Notes: a model not told the origin generated them from the sequence alone. DNA of 64,000 nt from CBDCEG01 sp965215775 (GCA_965215775.1 CBDCEG010000009.1:185838-249837), one strand, 5' to 3'. Counted from the stretch's first letter, positions 18,279 to 28,444 are shown. Translations and numbers: made by a program.

Positions 18279-19868
18279 ATGAGTCAAGTTAAAATTAAAA
18301 GAGCAATAATTAGTGTTTTTGATAAAGAAAATATAGTTGATTTTGCTCAAAAACTATCAGATTCAGGTGTTGAAATTATTTCAACAGGTGGAACTGCTGA
18401 AGTTTTGCAAAAAGCTGGAGTTAAAATAACTGGTGTAAGTGATTTCACTGGTTTCCCTGAAATAATGGGGGGGCGAGTTAAAACTCTTCATCCTAAAATT
18501 TATGGTGGAGTTTTAGCAAGAAAAGAAGATGAAAGTTTATTAGAAGAGCTTGATATTAAACGAATTGATATGATTGTTGTTAATTTATATCCATTTGAGC
18601 AAACTATATCTAATCCTAATTGTAGTTATGAAGATGCAGTAGAAAATGTTGATATTGGTGGACCAACAATGCTTCGTGCTGGTGCAAAAAATCATAACTT
18701 TGTTTGTGTGGTTACTGATCCTAGCGATTATCAGTTAATTAATTTAGAAATGTCAAAGCAAGATGGACAAGTTAGCTTTGCAACTAGACAAATGCTTGCA
18801 ACCAAGGCTTTTGCAACCACTTGTGCTTATGATGCACAAATTTCTAATTATTTTTCAAAACAAACTGCCTTACAAACTAGTGAAAAAGTAGAAGATAAAA
18901 AGGAAACTTTTCCAGAAATTTATATAAATGCTTATCAGAAAAAACAAAACCTTAGATATGGAGAAAATCCTCATCAAAAGGCAAGTCTTTATACAAATTT
19001 GATAAATAAAACTGGTGGAATAACTTCTGCAAAATTACTACAAGGAAAAGAAATGTCTTATAATAATATTTCTGATGCAAACGCCGCTGTTGCTTGTGTT
19101 TATGAATTTGATGAACTTGCTTGTGTAATTGTAAAACACGCTAACCCTTGTGGAGTTAGTGAGGGTGATAACCTATCTGAAGCTTATGACAATGCTTATG
19201 CTTGTGATCCAACATCTGCATTTGGTGGAATTATTGCGTTTAACCGTGAGTTAGATTGCACGGTTGCCAAAAAAATAATTAGCCAACAATTTGTAGAAGT
19301 AATTATTGCACCAAGTGTTACAACTTCAGCATTAGAGGTTCTTTCACAAAAGCCAAATGTTAGAGTTTTAAGTTTGGGAGATAATTTTGTTGCACAATCT
19401 GAGGGGCAAATATTACATTCAGTTTCTGGTGGAATATTAGTGCAGGATTTGGATAACTTCAATATTAGTAAAGAAAATCTACAAATAGTTACCAAAAGAG
19501 AACCAACTACCCAAGAGTTACACGACTTACTATTTTCTTATAAAGTTGTAAAACATGTGAAATCAAATGCGATAGTTTTTGTAAAAGGTAATGCAACTCT
19601 AGGAATTGGCTGTGGGCAAACAAGCAGAGTTCATTCTTCATTAATAGCAAGTATTAAAGCAAAAGAACAAAACTTAGATTTAACAGGTTCTGTTATGGCA
19701 AGTGATGCATTTTTTCCTTTTGTTGATGGGCTTAATCATGCAATTGAATTTGGTGCAACTGCAATAATTCAACCAGGTGGTTCAATCCGTGACCAAGAGG
19801 TAATACAAGCAGCTAATGATAATGATATCTCTATGATATTTACTGGAATTAGGCACTTTAAACATTAA
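18279..19868 (+). CDS. purH: Bifunctional AICAR formyltransferase / IMP cyclohydrolase
   Basis: 529 residues, the family's normal length. It catalyses the last two steps of IMP synthesis. The N-terminal cyclohydrolase half shows ISTGGTAEVL, GRVKTLHPKIYGG and NLYPFE. The C-terminal formyltransferase half shows LRYGENPHQKA, KHANPCGVS, DPTSAFGG and the closing FTGIRHFKH. The gene starts 30 bases after gyrB with an AGAGG site; whether it shares the gyrB transcript is uncertain. The purD neighbour common elsewhere is absent. Confidence 0.96.
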   Translation: MSQVKIKRAIISVFDKENIVDFAQKLSDSGVEIISTGGTAEVLQKAGVKITGVSDFTGFPEIMGGRVKTLHPKIYGGVLARKEDESLLEELDIKRIDMIVVNLYPFEQTISNPNCSYEDAVENVDIGGPTMLRAGAKNHNFVCVVTDPSDYQLINLEMSKQDGQVSFATRQMLATKAFATTCAYDAQISNYFSKQTALQTSEKVEDKKETFPEIYINAYQKKQNLRYGENPHQKASLYTNLINKTGGITSAKLLQGKEMSYNNISDANAAVACVYEFDELACVIVKHANPCGVSEGDNLSEAYDNAYACDPTSAFGGIIAFNRELDCTVAKKIISQQFVEVIIAPSVTTSALEVLSQKPNVRVLSLGDNFVAQSEGQILHSVSGGILVQDLDNFNISKENLQIVTKREPTTQELHDLLFSYKVVKHVKSNAIVFVKGNATLGIGCGQTSRVHSSLIASIKAKEQNLDLTGSVMASDAFFPFVDGLNHAIEFGATAIIQPGGSIRDQEVIQAANDNDISMIFTGIRHFKH

Positions 19869-19923
19869 GTAATAAACATAAGATAAAAAACACATTATAA
19901 ATATAAAAAACAAAGAGAAAATA

Positions 19924-20871
19924 ATGAATAAAATATTAAAACTAGCTTTAATTGGGGTTACATTTGTAACATTTAGTGGTTTTTCAAAAGGAAATGCCGA
20001 AACTTATGTTTTAAAAGAGTTAAAGAAAATACCATCACAAATAGATGAACTTAAAGTAACTCCAAAATTAGTTAAATTAGTAAAAAGTGATAAGACAGTT
20101 TATTTATTTGGAACTATACATATTGGGAAAGATAACTTTTATCCACTTCCTGATTATGTTATGAATTCATTTAAAGCATCTAAATCATTAGCAGTTGAAA
20201 TGGATATGACAGACCCTAAAATTTTGGCTGAAGTAGGGCAGCTATTTGCTTTATCTTCAATTTTCACAGATGGTAAAAAACTATCTGATTACTTAAATAA
20301 AGCAGAGATAGATAAGTTAATTCAATATATTCCTAATGAAATGAAACCTCAAATAAATATATTTAAGCCTTGGATAATTCAAGTATCAGTAGGACTTGGA
20401 CTAGCAAAGAAAGCAGGTTATTCTGAAAAGAAAGGTATTGATATATATTTGATAAATAAAGCGAAATCAATGGGTAAAGAAGTTATTTCACTAGAGGTGG
20501 CAAGTGAGCAAATTGAAGCAATGTCATCAGGAACTAATAAAGATACAGCAGAGCTAATACATAAACAACTTTCTGATATAGATGAGAATGGTGTAAATGA
20601 TGTTTTGAAAATGATTGAGTTTTGGAAAAAAGGCAGTGATGATATTGCAGCCAAATTCATTCAAGAGCAAGAAATGCTTTTTGGAAAAGAAACTATAGAA
20701 AAATTTAACCAAGCTATGCTTTATGGTAGAAATAAGAATATGGCAACAAGAATTTCAAAGTCAAATGAAAATAACAATCCATTATTTGTAGCAGTTGGAG
20801 CGATGCATATTTACGGTAAAAAAACAGTTCAATCTTATTTGAAAGAACAAGGTTACAAAGTGGCTAAATAA
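19924..20871 (+). CDS. TraB/GumN family protein, exported
   Basis: 315 residues with an N-terminal signal-like segment (residues 1-26). The two conserved ends of the TraB/GumN fold are present: LFGTIHIGKDNFYPLPDYV near residue 61 and FVAVGAMHIYGKKTV near 290, with AVEMDMTD in between. The fold resembles EreA-like hydrolases and carries a GTxH motif that in some relatives binds metal. No substrate is established for the bacterial exported members. acnA follows after 26 bases with its own strong ribosome site, so the pair may be co-transcribed. Confidence 0.82.
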   Translation: MNKILKLALIGVTFVTFSGFSKGNAETYVLKELKKIPSQIDELKVTPKLVKLVKSDKTVYLFGTIHIGKDNFYPLPDYVMNSFKASKSLAVEMDMTDPKILAEVGQLFALSSIFTDGKKLSDYLNKAEIDKLIQYIPNEMKPQINIFKPWIIQVSVGLGLAKKAGYSEKKGIDIYLINKAKSMGKEVISLEVASEQIEAMSSGTNKDTAELIHKQLSDIDENGVNDVLKMIEFWKKGSDDIAAKFIQEQEMLFGKETIEKFNQAMLYGRNKNMATRISKSNENNNPLFVAVGAMHIYGKKTVQSYLKEQGYKVAK

Positions 20872-20897
20872 ATTTTTAACTAAAAGGAGATGGAAAA

Positions 20898-23534
20898 ATG
20901 AGTAAAAAAAACATATCAGAACTAAAAGTAAACGATAAAAATTATCAAATTTATAAATTAGAAAATGTAGCAACTAAAAAACAACTTGATAGATTACCGT
21001 ATTCTTTAAAAATATTATTAGAAAACTTACTTCGTCATGAAGATGGTGAAAATATAACCAAAGAACATATAGATGCAATAATAAATTGGGATTCAAAAGC
21101 AAAGCCTAATACTGAAATTTCATTTACTCCTAGTCGTGTTATTTTGCAAGATTTTACAGGTGTTCCTGCTGTTGTTGATTTGGCTGCTATGCGAGATGCA
21201 ATGATTAGTTTAGGTGGTGAAGCAGATAAAATAAATCCACTTTCTCCAGCGGAATTAGTAATTGATCATTCTGTTATGGTTGATCATTTTGGAACTAATG
21301 ATGCAATGGATTTAAATGCAAAATTAGAATTTGAAAGAAATCAAGAAAGATATGGATTTTTACGATGGGGTCAACAAGCATTTGATAACTTTAAAGTTGT
21401 TCCACCAGATACAGGAATAGTTCATCAGGTTAATCTGGAATATTTGGCAAGAGTAGTTTTTGATAAAAATAGCAAAGGCGAAAATGTAGCTTATCCAGAT
21501 ACAGTTGTTGGAACAGATTCTCATACGACAATGATAAATGGTGTCGGTGTGCTTGGTTGGGGTGTTGGTGGAATTGAGGCAGAAGCAGCTATGCTTGGGC
21601 AACCAATTACAATGCTAATTCCTCAGGTTGTTGGTTTTAAATTAACTGGGAAATTAGCAGCAGGTGCAACTGCAACAGATTTGGTTCTTAAAATTGTGAA
21701 AATGTTAAGAGACTTGGGTGTTGTTGGGAAATTTGTAGAATTTTATGGTGATGGTCTTTCACAATTATCACTTGCAGATAGAGCAACTATTGCAAATATG
21801 GCTCCTGAATATGGTGCAACTTGTGGTATTTTTCCAATTGATGATGAAACTCTTAATTATTTACACTTATCTGGTAGAGATGAAGTTAGTATTGATTTGG
21901 TTGGGCAGTACGCAAAAGCTCAAACAATGTTTCGTGATGAAACAGTTGTTGCTGATTATTCTGATATTTTGGAACTTGATTTATCAACAACAGTCCCAGC
22001 GTTATCTGGTCCAAAACGACCACAAGATTATATTGCATTAGATGATATGCAATACTCAGTTAATGAATTATTGAAAGAGCAAAATGCTGATAAGTCTGTT
22101 GATATTAATTTAAATGGTCAAAGTGTTAAGTTTTCTGATGGAGATTTGGTTGTTGCAGCAATTACTTCTTGCACAAACACTTCAAACCCATCAGTTGTAA
22201 TGGCTGCTGGCTTGCTTGCAAAAAAAGCAATTGAAAAAGGATTAACTGTAAAGCCTTGGGTAAAAACTTCTTTAGCACCTGGTTCATTGGTTGTAAGTGA
22301 TTATTTAAGGAAAGCAAACTTATTACCAAGTCTTGAAGAGTTAGGTTTTAATATTGTTGGATATGGTTGCACAACTTGTATTGGTAATACTGGTCCTCTT
22401 TTGGAAGAAGTTGCTAATGCAATTACTGAAAATGATATGACCGTTTGTTCTGTTTTATCTGGTAATCGTAATTTTGAAGGTAGAATTCATCAGCATATTA
22501 AAATGAATTTCCTAGCTTCGCCTCCATTAGTTGTTGCTTATGCAATTGCTGGAACTACAAAGGTTGATTTTGATAATGATTCACTTGGCAAAGATAAAAA
22601 TGGAAATGATGTTTTCTTATCAGATATATGGCCAACAAAAGAAGAAATTCAAAAAAATGTAAATAAAGTTATTACAAGAGAAATGTTTAAACAAAACTAC
22701 TCTAATATTTATGCTGGAGACTCTCGTTGGCAATCAGTTAAAGTTACTGAGTCAAATATATTTAACTGGGATGATAAGTCAACTTATATTCAAAACCCTC
22801 CGTACTTTGAAGGAATGACTTCACAAAAACCAGGGATCCCAAATATTTCTAAAGCAAGAATTCTGGCAAAACTTGGAGATATGGTTACAACAGACCATAT
22901 TTCTCCAGCTGGTGCGATTGCAAAAGACTCTCCAGCAGCTAAGTATTTGACTGATAATGGAGTTTCACAGTCAAATTTCAATTCTTATGGTTCCCGAAGA
23001 GGAAACCACCAAGTTATGATGCGTGGAACATTTGCAAATATTCGTTTACGCAATCAATTAGCACCAGAAACTGAAGGAGGTTGGACAACAAACTTTTTAA
23101 ATAATAAAGTTACAAGCATTTACGATGCGGCAATGGCTTATAAAGAACAAAATACTGATTTGGTTATTTTTGCAGGGAAAGAATATGGTGCTGGATCCTC
23201 AAGGGATTGGGCAGCTAAAGGAACTAATTTATTAGGTGTGAAAGCAGTTATAGTTGAAAGCTTTGAAAGAATTCACCGTTCAAATTTAGTTGGAATGGGA
23301 GTTTTACCTTTGCAATTTAAATCAGGGGAAACTCATAATTCAATTGGAATAAAAGGTGATGAAAGCATATCAATAAAAGGATTAAACCGTGGCTCTAAAG
23401 AAGTAACTTTAGTTATTGATGGCAAGGGAACAAGCAAAGAGGTTGTTGTTGATGTTAGAATTGATACTCCAAAAGAATGGGACTACTATGAGAACGGTGG
23501 GATTTTACACTATGTTTTAAGAGACTTAGCTTAA
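20898..23534 (+). CDS. acnA: Aconitate hydratase A
   Basis: 878 residues, AcnA/IRP1 type. It interconverts citrate and isocitrate in the TCA cycle. The [4Fe-4S] ligands are in TSCTNTSNPSV and YGCTTCIGNTGP; the swivelling domain 4 carries AGKEYGAGSSRDWAAKG and VIVESFERIHRSNL. The substrate-binding GTDSHTTM is also present. AAAGGAGAT is the ribosome site. It ends in a strong terminator. With lpdA at the window's left edge it indicates a functioning oxidative TCA route. Confidence 0.96.
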   Translation: MSKKNISELKVNDKNYQIYKLENVATKKQLDRLPYSLKILLENLLRHEDGENITKEHIDAIINWDSKAKPNTEISFTPSRVILQDFTGVPAVVDLAAMRDAMISLGGEADKINPLSPAELVIDHSVMVDHFGTNDAMDLNAKLEFERNQERYGFLRWGQQAFDNFKVVPPDTGIVHQVNLEYLARVVFDKNSKGENVAYPDTVVGTDSHTTMINGVGVLGWGVGGIEAEAAMLGQPITMLIPQVVGFKLTGKLAAGATATDLVLKIVKMLRDLGVVGKFVEFYGDGLSQLSLADRATIANMAPEYGATCGIFPIDDETLNYLHLSGRDEVSIDLVGQYAKAQTMFRDETVVADYSDILELDLSTTVPALSGPKRPQDYIALDDMQYSVNELLKEQNADKSVDINLNGQSVKFSDGDLVVAAITSCTNTSNPSVVMAAGLLAKKAIEKGLTVKPWVKTSLAPGSLVVSDYLRKANLLPSLEELGFNIVGYGCTTCIGNTGPLLEEVANAITENDMTVCSVLSGNRNFEGRIHQHIKMNFLASPPLVVAYAIAGTTKVDFDNDSLGKDKNGNDVFLSDIWPTKEEIQKNVNKVITREMFKQNYSNIYAGDSRWQSVKVTESNIFNWDDKSTYIQNPPYFEGMTSQKPGIPNISKARILAKLGDMVTTDHISPAGAIAKDSPAAKYLTDNGVSQSNFNSYGSRRGNHQVMMRGTFANIRLRNQLAPETEGGWTTNFLNNKVTSIYDAAMAYKEQNTDLVIFAGKEYGAGSSRDWAAKGTNLLGVKAVIVESFERIHRSNLVGMGVLPLQFKSGETHNSIGIKGDESISIKGLNRGSKEVTLVIDGKGTSKEVVVDVRIDTPKEWDYYENGGILHYVLRDLA

Positions 23535-23563
23535 GATACTCCTAGTATACTAACTTAAACTTT

Positions 23564-23597
23564 AAAAAAGCTGATAAAGTAATTTATCAGCTTTTTG
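23564..23597 (+). terminator. Terminator of acnA
   Basis: AAAAAGCTGATAAA and TTTATCAGCTTTTT form a 14-base-pair stem with a four-base loop, 30 bases after the acnA stop. Confidence 0.9.
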
Positions 23598-23726
23598 TTT
23601 TGAATAATCACAATTATATTTATTTTTAATAGCTTGTTTTATTTGTGGTTTTAAATGGCTTGACATTATTTTCTTATAGTAAATAATTTAAATTTTAATA
23701 GCTTTAATAATCTAAAAATAACTAAT

Positions 23727-24293
23727 ATGAATACAAAAGATATTGTTTACATTTCACTCTTTGCAGCAATTATGGCCTCATTTGGTCTAATTCCAAAAAT
23801 TGATTTTGGTGGTGGTTTTGTTCCTTTTTCAATTCAAAGTATAATTCCTATCATTGCAGGTGCTGTTCTTGGTGCTAAACGAGGTTTTTTTGCTATATTA
23901 TTATTTATTGGGTTAGTTGCAATTGGGCTACCTGTTCTTACTGGTGGTAGAGGTGGTTTGGGGAATTTGTTTGGTGCTACAGGTGGATTTATTTTTGGTT
24001 GGCTTGTTGTTGCTTATTTGGTTGGTTTTTTTACTGAACTATTTTTTAATAAACTAAATGTTTTAAAATCATTTATAATAAACTCAGTAGCTAGCATAAT
24101 AATTTTATACTTAATAGGAATTCCTTGGCTAGCTGTTATTGCTGATATTAGTTTAAGCAAAGCTACGATTGGAATGTTACCATTTATACCAATTGATATT
24201 GTGAAAGCTTTGGTAGCAAGTTTTATAATTCTAGCAGTTAAAAAAAATTACCCAATAATAGACTCAAAACAAAAAAATGCAAAAAGAAACTGA
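23727..24293 (+). CDS. bioY: Biotin transporter substrate-binding subunit BioY
   Basis: 188 residues with six hydrophobic segments. FGGGFVPFSIQSIIPIIAGAV and LTGGRGGLGNLFGATGGF are the BioY signature loops; the latter is the biotin-binding glycine stretch. It is the S-component of an ECF vitamin transporter and can work with shared energising subunits, which are not in the window. It overlaps rluD by 17 bases, which suggests translational coupling. I saw no BirA-type operator upstream. Confidence 0.9.
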   Translation: MNTKDIVYISLFAAIMASFGLIPKIDFGGGFVPFSIQSIIPIIAGAVLGAKRGFFAILLFIGLVAIGLPVLTGGRGGLGNLFGATGGFIFGWLVVAYLVGFFTELFFNKLNVLKSFIINSVASIIILYLIGIPWLAVIADISLSKATIGMLPFIPIDIVKALVASFIILAVKKNYPIIDSKQKNAKRN

Positions 24294-25221
24294 ATACAAA
24301 ATAGACAACCAAGATTACTTTGGTGTAAGGCTAGATAAAATGTTAGCCAAAGAATTGCCTGAAATTTCTCGTTCAAAAATTCAAACAGCAATTAAGAGCC
24401 AAGATATTTTAGTAAATAATAAAAAAGCAGTACCAAAACAAAAGCTTCAACCTAATGATTTGATTAGAGTTATAATAAAAGATGAAGTAGTTGTTAAATA
24501 CGAAGCACAGAAGCTTGATTTAAATATTATATTTGAAGATGACGATATAATGATTATAAACAAGCAAGTAGGTCTTGTGGTTCACCCAGGTGCTGGAAAT
24601 TATGATAAAACTCTTTTAAATGGTTTGCTTTACCATAACCCAAAACTAGAATTAGTTCCACGAGCTGGAATTGTGCATAGGCTTGATAAAAATACTAGTG
24701 GGCTTTTGGTTGTTGCAAAAACTGTTGAAGCCCAGTTTGATTTAGTCAAACAATTACAAGAAAGAAGTGTAAAAAGGCAATATCTAGCTCTTGTAAATGG
24801 TGAATTTAGTGGTGGTGGAACTATTAGAACTAATATTGGGCGTTGCCATAGCAACCGTATAAAAATGGCAGTTGTTAGTCCAAACTCAGGAAAAGAAGCT
24901 ATAACTCATTATCAAGTTGAAAAAAGATTTAAAGGAGTTACTTTGCTTAAATGTCAATTAGAAACAGGAAGAACACACCAAATAAGAGTGCATTTATCAC
25001 ATATAAATCACGCAATTATTGGAGATACTTTGTATAATGGTAGGGCTAGAATTCCAAAAGGTATTAATCAAATAACCAGAGATATTATTTTATCTTTTGA
25101 TAGACAGGCTTTACATGCAAAAACAATAGCTTTTATTCACCCAAAAACTAAAAAAACTGTTCGTTTTGACAGTGAATTAAGTGATGATTTTAGTTCTTTG
25201 ATTGAGAAACTGGAAGTTTAA
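24277..25221 (+). CDS. rluD: 23S rRNA pseudouridine synthase, RluD-type
   Basis: 314 residues. An N-terminal S4 RNA-binding domain (RLDKMLAKELPEISRSKIQ) leads to the RluA-family catalytic domain. The catalytic aspartate motif is HRLDKNTSGLLVVAK and the conserved QYLALVNG and GRTHQIRVHL follow. RluD makes the pseudouridines of 23S helix 69 (1911, 1915, 1917); the S4 domain and length favour RluD over RluC. The start lies inside bioY. A terminator closes the pair. A shorter relative without the S4 domain lies at 41154. Confidence 0.9.
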   Translation: MQKETEYKIDNQDYFGVRLDKMLAKELPEISRSKIQTAIKSQDILVNNKKAVPKQKLQPNDLIRVIIKDEVVVKYEAQKLDLNIIFEDDDIMIINKQVGLVVHPGAGNYDKTLLNGLLYHNPKLELVPRAGIVHRLDKNTSGLLVVAKTVEAQFDLVKQLQERSVKRQYLALVNGEFSGGGTIRTNIGRCHSNRIKMAVVSPNSGKEAITHYQVEKRFKGVTLLKCQLETGRTHQIRVHLSHINHAIIGDTLYNGRARIPKGINQITRDIILSFDRQALHAKTIAFIHPKTKKTVRFDSELSDDFSSLIEKLEV

Positions 25222-25245
25222 AAAATAAATATTATAAAGTTAAAA

Positions 25246-25287
25246 CCCAAATTAGTTTTTAAATGTAAACTAATTTGGGCTTTTTTT
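25246..25287 (+). terminator. Terminator of bioY-rluD
   Basis: CCCAAATTAGTTT pairs with AAACTAATTTGGG around an eight-base loop and is followed by seven T after a single C. Confidence 0.9.
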
Positions 25288-25318
25288 GTAACTTTGTTAA
25301 TTGTGATATTAATTAAGA

Positions 25319-26140
25319 TTATTTATTTGAAGGGAGTATGTCTAAATTCTCAGGATTTATCCATTTGGTTATTATTTTTTTGCCTTTAAATTTAACTAAA
25401 TAATTCTCGCTATACTCACCGCTTATTAGCTCAACAATATCTCCTTTGATAAGATACGATTTTGTTTTGTCGTTATTGCTTAGAGATTGTTTATTATATA
25501 AATATGATTTTTTATTTACTTTTGCAAACATAGGTTTTTCTTTATGTTTTTTTATTAAAGCTTGGCAGGATAAAATTTTATTGACTGGTTTTGATTTTAT
25601 AAATCTAACAAAACATAAATCATCTTCTGAATAATTTTCATATATAACATAGTGTTTTAGTTTGTTGTTTGTATTTGGTATATAAATTTCTGTAAAATGT
25701 CTAGCACCGCTTTTGTACTCAGATAATAAGGTTTTATACTTTGGAAATAGCTCATAATTACTAATAGTATCAGATATATAATCGTGGTTTTTCTTTAATG
25801 ATAATTTGTGATAATTATCTTTTGCCAAATAAATTTCATAGTGAATATTAACTGCTCCCATTGAACCTGTTATTCTTATAGCAACATCATCTAAGCCATC
25901 AAAGTCAAAATCTTTTATATCATAAGTTTGTTTTCCAGAAGCTTCTCCAGAAACTTCATAGTCTGCTAACTTTATTTTTTTGCCTTTAAAGTCTAAGTAA
26001 AAGTTTTCATTATTTAAATATATTTTTGCTTCAAAAGGAGTGTTTTTATTAATTAAAGTTTTGCTTTGTGCATAAATACTTGTTGTGAAAAATACTAATA
26101 ATATGGAAAATAGTTCTTTTATAAGTTTTATTTTTTTCAT
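25319..26140 (-). CDS. Exported protein of unknown function
   Basis: About 273 residues from the ATG at 26140. I chose it because AAAGGT lies just upstream and the sequence becomes a signal peptide (LLVFFTTSIYAQ); the open frame itself extends to 26194. The mature part resembles calcium-loop or FG-GAP-like secreted proteins in DFDGLDDVAIRITG, and the C-terminal 45 residues (GDIVELISGEYSENYLVKF) look like an SH3-type beta barrel. No family is certain. It lies 34 bases after nadK on the same strand and may be the last gene of that unit. Confidence 0.6.
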   Translation of the reverse strand: MKKIKLIKELFSILLVFFTTSIYAQSKTLINKNTPFEAKIYLNNENFYLDFKGKKIKLADYEVSGEASGKQTYDIKDFDFDGLDDVAIRITGSMGAVNIHYEIYLAKDNYHKLSLKKNHDYISDTISNYELFPKYKTLLSEYKSGARHFTEIYIPNTNNKLKHYVIYENYSEDDLCFVRFIKSKPVNKILSCQALIKKHKEKPMFAKVNKKSYLYNKQSLSNNDKTKSYLIKGDIVELISGEYSENYLVKFKGKKIITKWINPENLDILPSNK

Positions 26141-26174
26141 TTTCTTTTTACCTTTTTTTATAGATTTTATTTTT

Positions 26175-27062
26175 CTAAGAATTTCCCCAGCCAAGTTTTT
26201 CTCTAAGTCTTTTTACTCCATCGTAATCATTTGGGTGAAATATTTTTAGTTTTTTTGAGTGGCTTGAAACTTCAATAATATCATTGTGTTGTAATATTAA
26301 TTCTTCTTGTCCATCTGTTGTAACTTGGATTGTGGCATCGTTTCTTTGTTCGGGGATTTTAATTTCTAACTTACTATTAGCACTTACAACAATAGGGCGT
26401 TGTGTTAGCGTATGTGGGCAAATTGGAGAGATGACAAAAGCATCTAAATCACCTTGTAATATTGGTCCGCCAGCAGATAATGAATAAGCTGTTGAGCCAG
26501 TTGCGGTTGATATTATTAGACCATCAGAAATATATTTGGATAAGAAATTCCCATCAATCAAAACATCAAGTTCAACCATTTTGGCAACAGTGGTTTTATG
26601 CACAATTACATCATTTATTGCAATATTACTTGCTATTTTTTTACCATTTCTAAATAGTTTTGCAGATAATACTTGTCTTAATTCCTGCTTATATTTACCG
26701 TTTAAAATATCAGTTAGATCTTTATGTATTTGGTTTGGGGAAATATCTGTTAAAAACCCTAATCTTCCTCTATTAATTCCTAAAATGGGTTTTTCAAATT
26801 TTATAATATTTCTACTGCAACTTAAAAACGAGCCATCGCCACCAATTGAAATAACAAGGTCAGAATCTTTTGCCAAAACCTGTGGTTCTTTAAGAGGAAA
26901 GTTATATTTATCTGCGATGCTTTGAGAGATTGTTGACTTATCTAATAAAATATCACAGTTGAATTTTTTAGTAACTTCAAAAACTAGTTCTAAAGTATCA
27001 GAAATATTTGTTTCTTTATATTTGCCAAATATGGCAATTGTTTTAAATTTTGTTTTATTCAT
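26175..27062 (-). CDS. nadK: NAD kinase
   Basis: 295 residues. It phosphorylates NAD to NADP. The conserved SIGGDGSFLSCSR and GINRGRLGFLTDI are the nucleotide site, and TATGSTAYSLSAGGPIL with SPICPHTLTQRPIV completes the family pattern. The start overlaps the stop of the nucleotide-transporter-like gene by eight bases, so translation of the two is probably coupled, which is of interest given the substrates involved. Confidence 0.95.
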   Translation of the reverse strand: MNKTKFKTIAIFGKYKETNISDTLELVFEVTKKFNCDILLDKSTISQSIADKYNFPLKEPQVLAKDSDLVISIGGDGSFLSCSRNIIKFEKPILGINRGRLGFLTDISPNQIHKDLTDILNGKYKQELRQVLSAKLFRNGKKIASNIAINDVIVHKTTVAKMVELDVLIDGNFLSKYISDGLIISTATGSTAYSLSAGGPILQGDLDAFVISPICPHTLTQRPIVVSANSKLEIKIPEQRNDATIQVTTDGQEELILQHNDIIEVSSHSKKLKIFHPNDYDGVKRLREKLGWGNS

Positions 27063-28326
27063 TTTCTGCTTTTATATTATTTAGCTTAATTATTTTACTG
27101 CGTTCTCTAAACATAAAGTATAAAGCAATAAACCAAGCAATAAAACATAAAATAAAAGCTGTTTTAATAAACGAATCTGTTTGGTAATAAATTAATATAA
27201 AAGCAATTAATCCTTTTGCAGCACGATATGCAATCATATCAACTAAATATTTAGCACCTGTTTTTTGGGCTTTTTTGAGTGGGTAAAATAATAGTTCTTT
27301 AGCTGCGTTAAATAAAGAATAATCAGTTCCTTTTAATATAATAAATGTTGCCATCAAAGAAATATAACTACCAACTGCAAAAATACCAATAGTAATTGAA
27401 ATAAGGTAGATTGTAGGGATTATTATATGAATTTTACTAATATGAACAAAGTATAAAAGTAATGGAATTATTGCTATTTGCATAAATAAAGCGAATAAAT
27501 TTATAAAAACATACACATTAGCAATTGCGTCAGTTTTATCTGATTTATTTGGAAATAAATCACCAATCATAATATTAAATTTAAATCCAGCTAAGTTCAT
27601 AATAAACTGACTTAAAACTAATACTATAACTATAGTGGTAACATAGAAACTAACATTTTCTATAGACTTTAGTGGAGATGATTTAATAGTTTCTTTTGGT
27701 GAGGTTTTTATTATTTTCCCTGAAAAATCAACAAAGTAAAATATAATACTTGCAATAATAATTGGTATAGAACCAATCATTAAAATTTCATCCGCTCCAA
27801 TACTTTCAAGTGAATTTAATTTCTTAACTAAAATCCCACCTAAAATCCCGCCAACACTACCAACTCCACCAATTAAGCTCAAAAGCATTTTAGCTGATGT
27901 TTGAGTGTTATTTTCATTAAAGTAGCCAATAGCTAAATGTAGTAATAAAATGATATAAACTTCTTTTAGTATGTAAATTGGATAAGCTAGCCATTGAAAC
28001 CCATTTCTACCAACCAGATATCCAGCAAGTAGAAAAAACACTGCTGAGAATATAGAAGTATAAATAAATGACATTTTCACACCAATTTTTTTATAACTCA
28101 TATTATAAAAAAACATAACTACAGATAAAGTAATCACAGAATATAGCCAAACAACTGGGGTTGCCTTTGCTCCAAACGAATTTATATAAATAGATTCCGC
28201 AGTAACTCTAGCGAAAGGATAAGCAAACAAAACCATAAAAAAAGTTGCACAAAATGCAATTAAACTTTCCCAGTATGATTCTGGTGCATCTTTGTACCAA
28301 GGTTTATTATTTTCTATTGAGGTCAT
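27055..28326 (-). CDS. Npt1/Npt2 (TLC-like) family nucleotide-type transporter
   Basis: 423 residues with about twelve hydrophobic segments. The diagnostic late motif GTDYSLFNAAKELLFYPLKK, followed by GAKYLVDMIAYRAAKG, and the SLIGGVGSVGGILGG helix are those of the TLC/Npt ATP-ADP translocase family. Relatives in intracellular bacteria exchange host ATP or import NAD and nucleotides, but many free-living bacteria carry members of unknown substrate, and this copy is shorter than the roughly 500-residue translocases. It overlaps nadK by eight bases. Nucleotide exchange is therefore a guess. Confidence 0.72.
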   Translation of the reverse strand: MTSIENNKPWYKDAPESYWESLIAFCATFFMVLFAYPFARVTAESIYINSFGAKATPVVWLYSVITLSVVMFFYNMSYKKIGVKMSFIYTSIFSAVFFLLAGYLVGRNGFQWLAYPIYILKEVYIILLLHLAIGYFNENNTQTSAKMLLSLIGGVGSVGGILGGILVKKLNSLESIGADEILMIGSIPIIIASIIFYFVDFSGKIIKTSPKETIKSSPLKSIENVSFYVTTIVIVLVLSQFIMNLAGFKFNIMIGDLFPNKSDKTDAIANVYVFINLFALFMQIAIIPLLLYFVHISKIHIIIPTIYLISITIGIFAVGSYISLMATFIILKGTDYSLFNAAKELLFYPLKKAQKTGAKYLVDMIAYRAAKGLIAFILIYYQTDSFIKTAFILCFIAWFIALYFMFRERSKIIKLNNIKAENE

Positions 28327-28359
28327 TTTATTTTAGTGTTTTGTTTATATTTTATTTTT

Positions 28360-28404
28360 AAAGAAAATAGCCTTAGTAAAAAAACAAATATTACCAAGGC
28401 TATT
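28360..28404 (-). terminator. Terminator of metY
   Basis: AATAGCCTTAGTAA and TTACCAAGGCTATT form a stem with one mismatch, followed on the minus strand by TTTTCTTT. It lies between the metY stop and the transporter gene, so the two are separate transcripts. Confidence 0.8.
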
Positions 28405-28444
28405 AATTTTGGAAGTTATTTAAAATTTAAATATTGATTATATT

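Noticed and set aside
23598..23726. BirA operator before bioY
   Set aside because: No TTGT-N-ACAA-type inverted repeat of the right spacing could be found.
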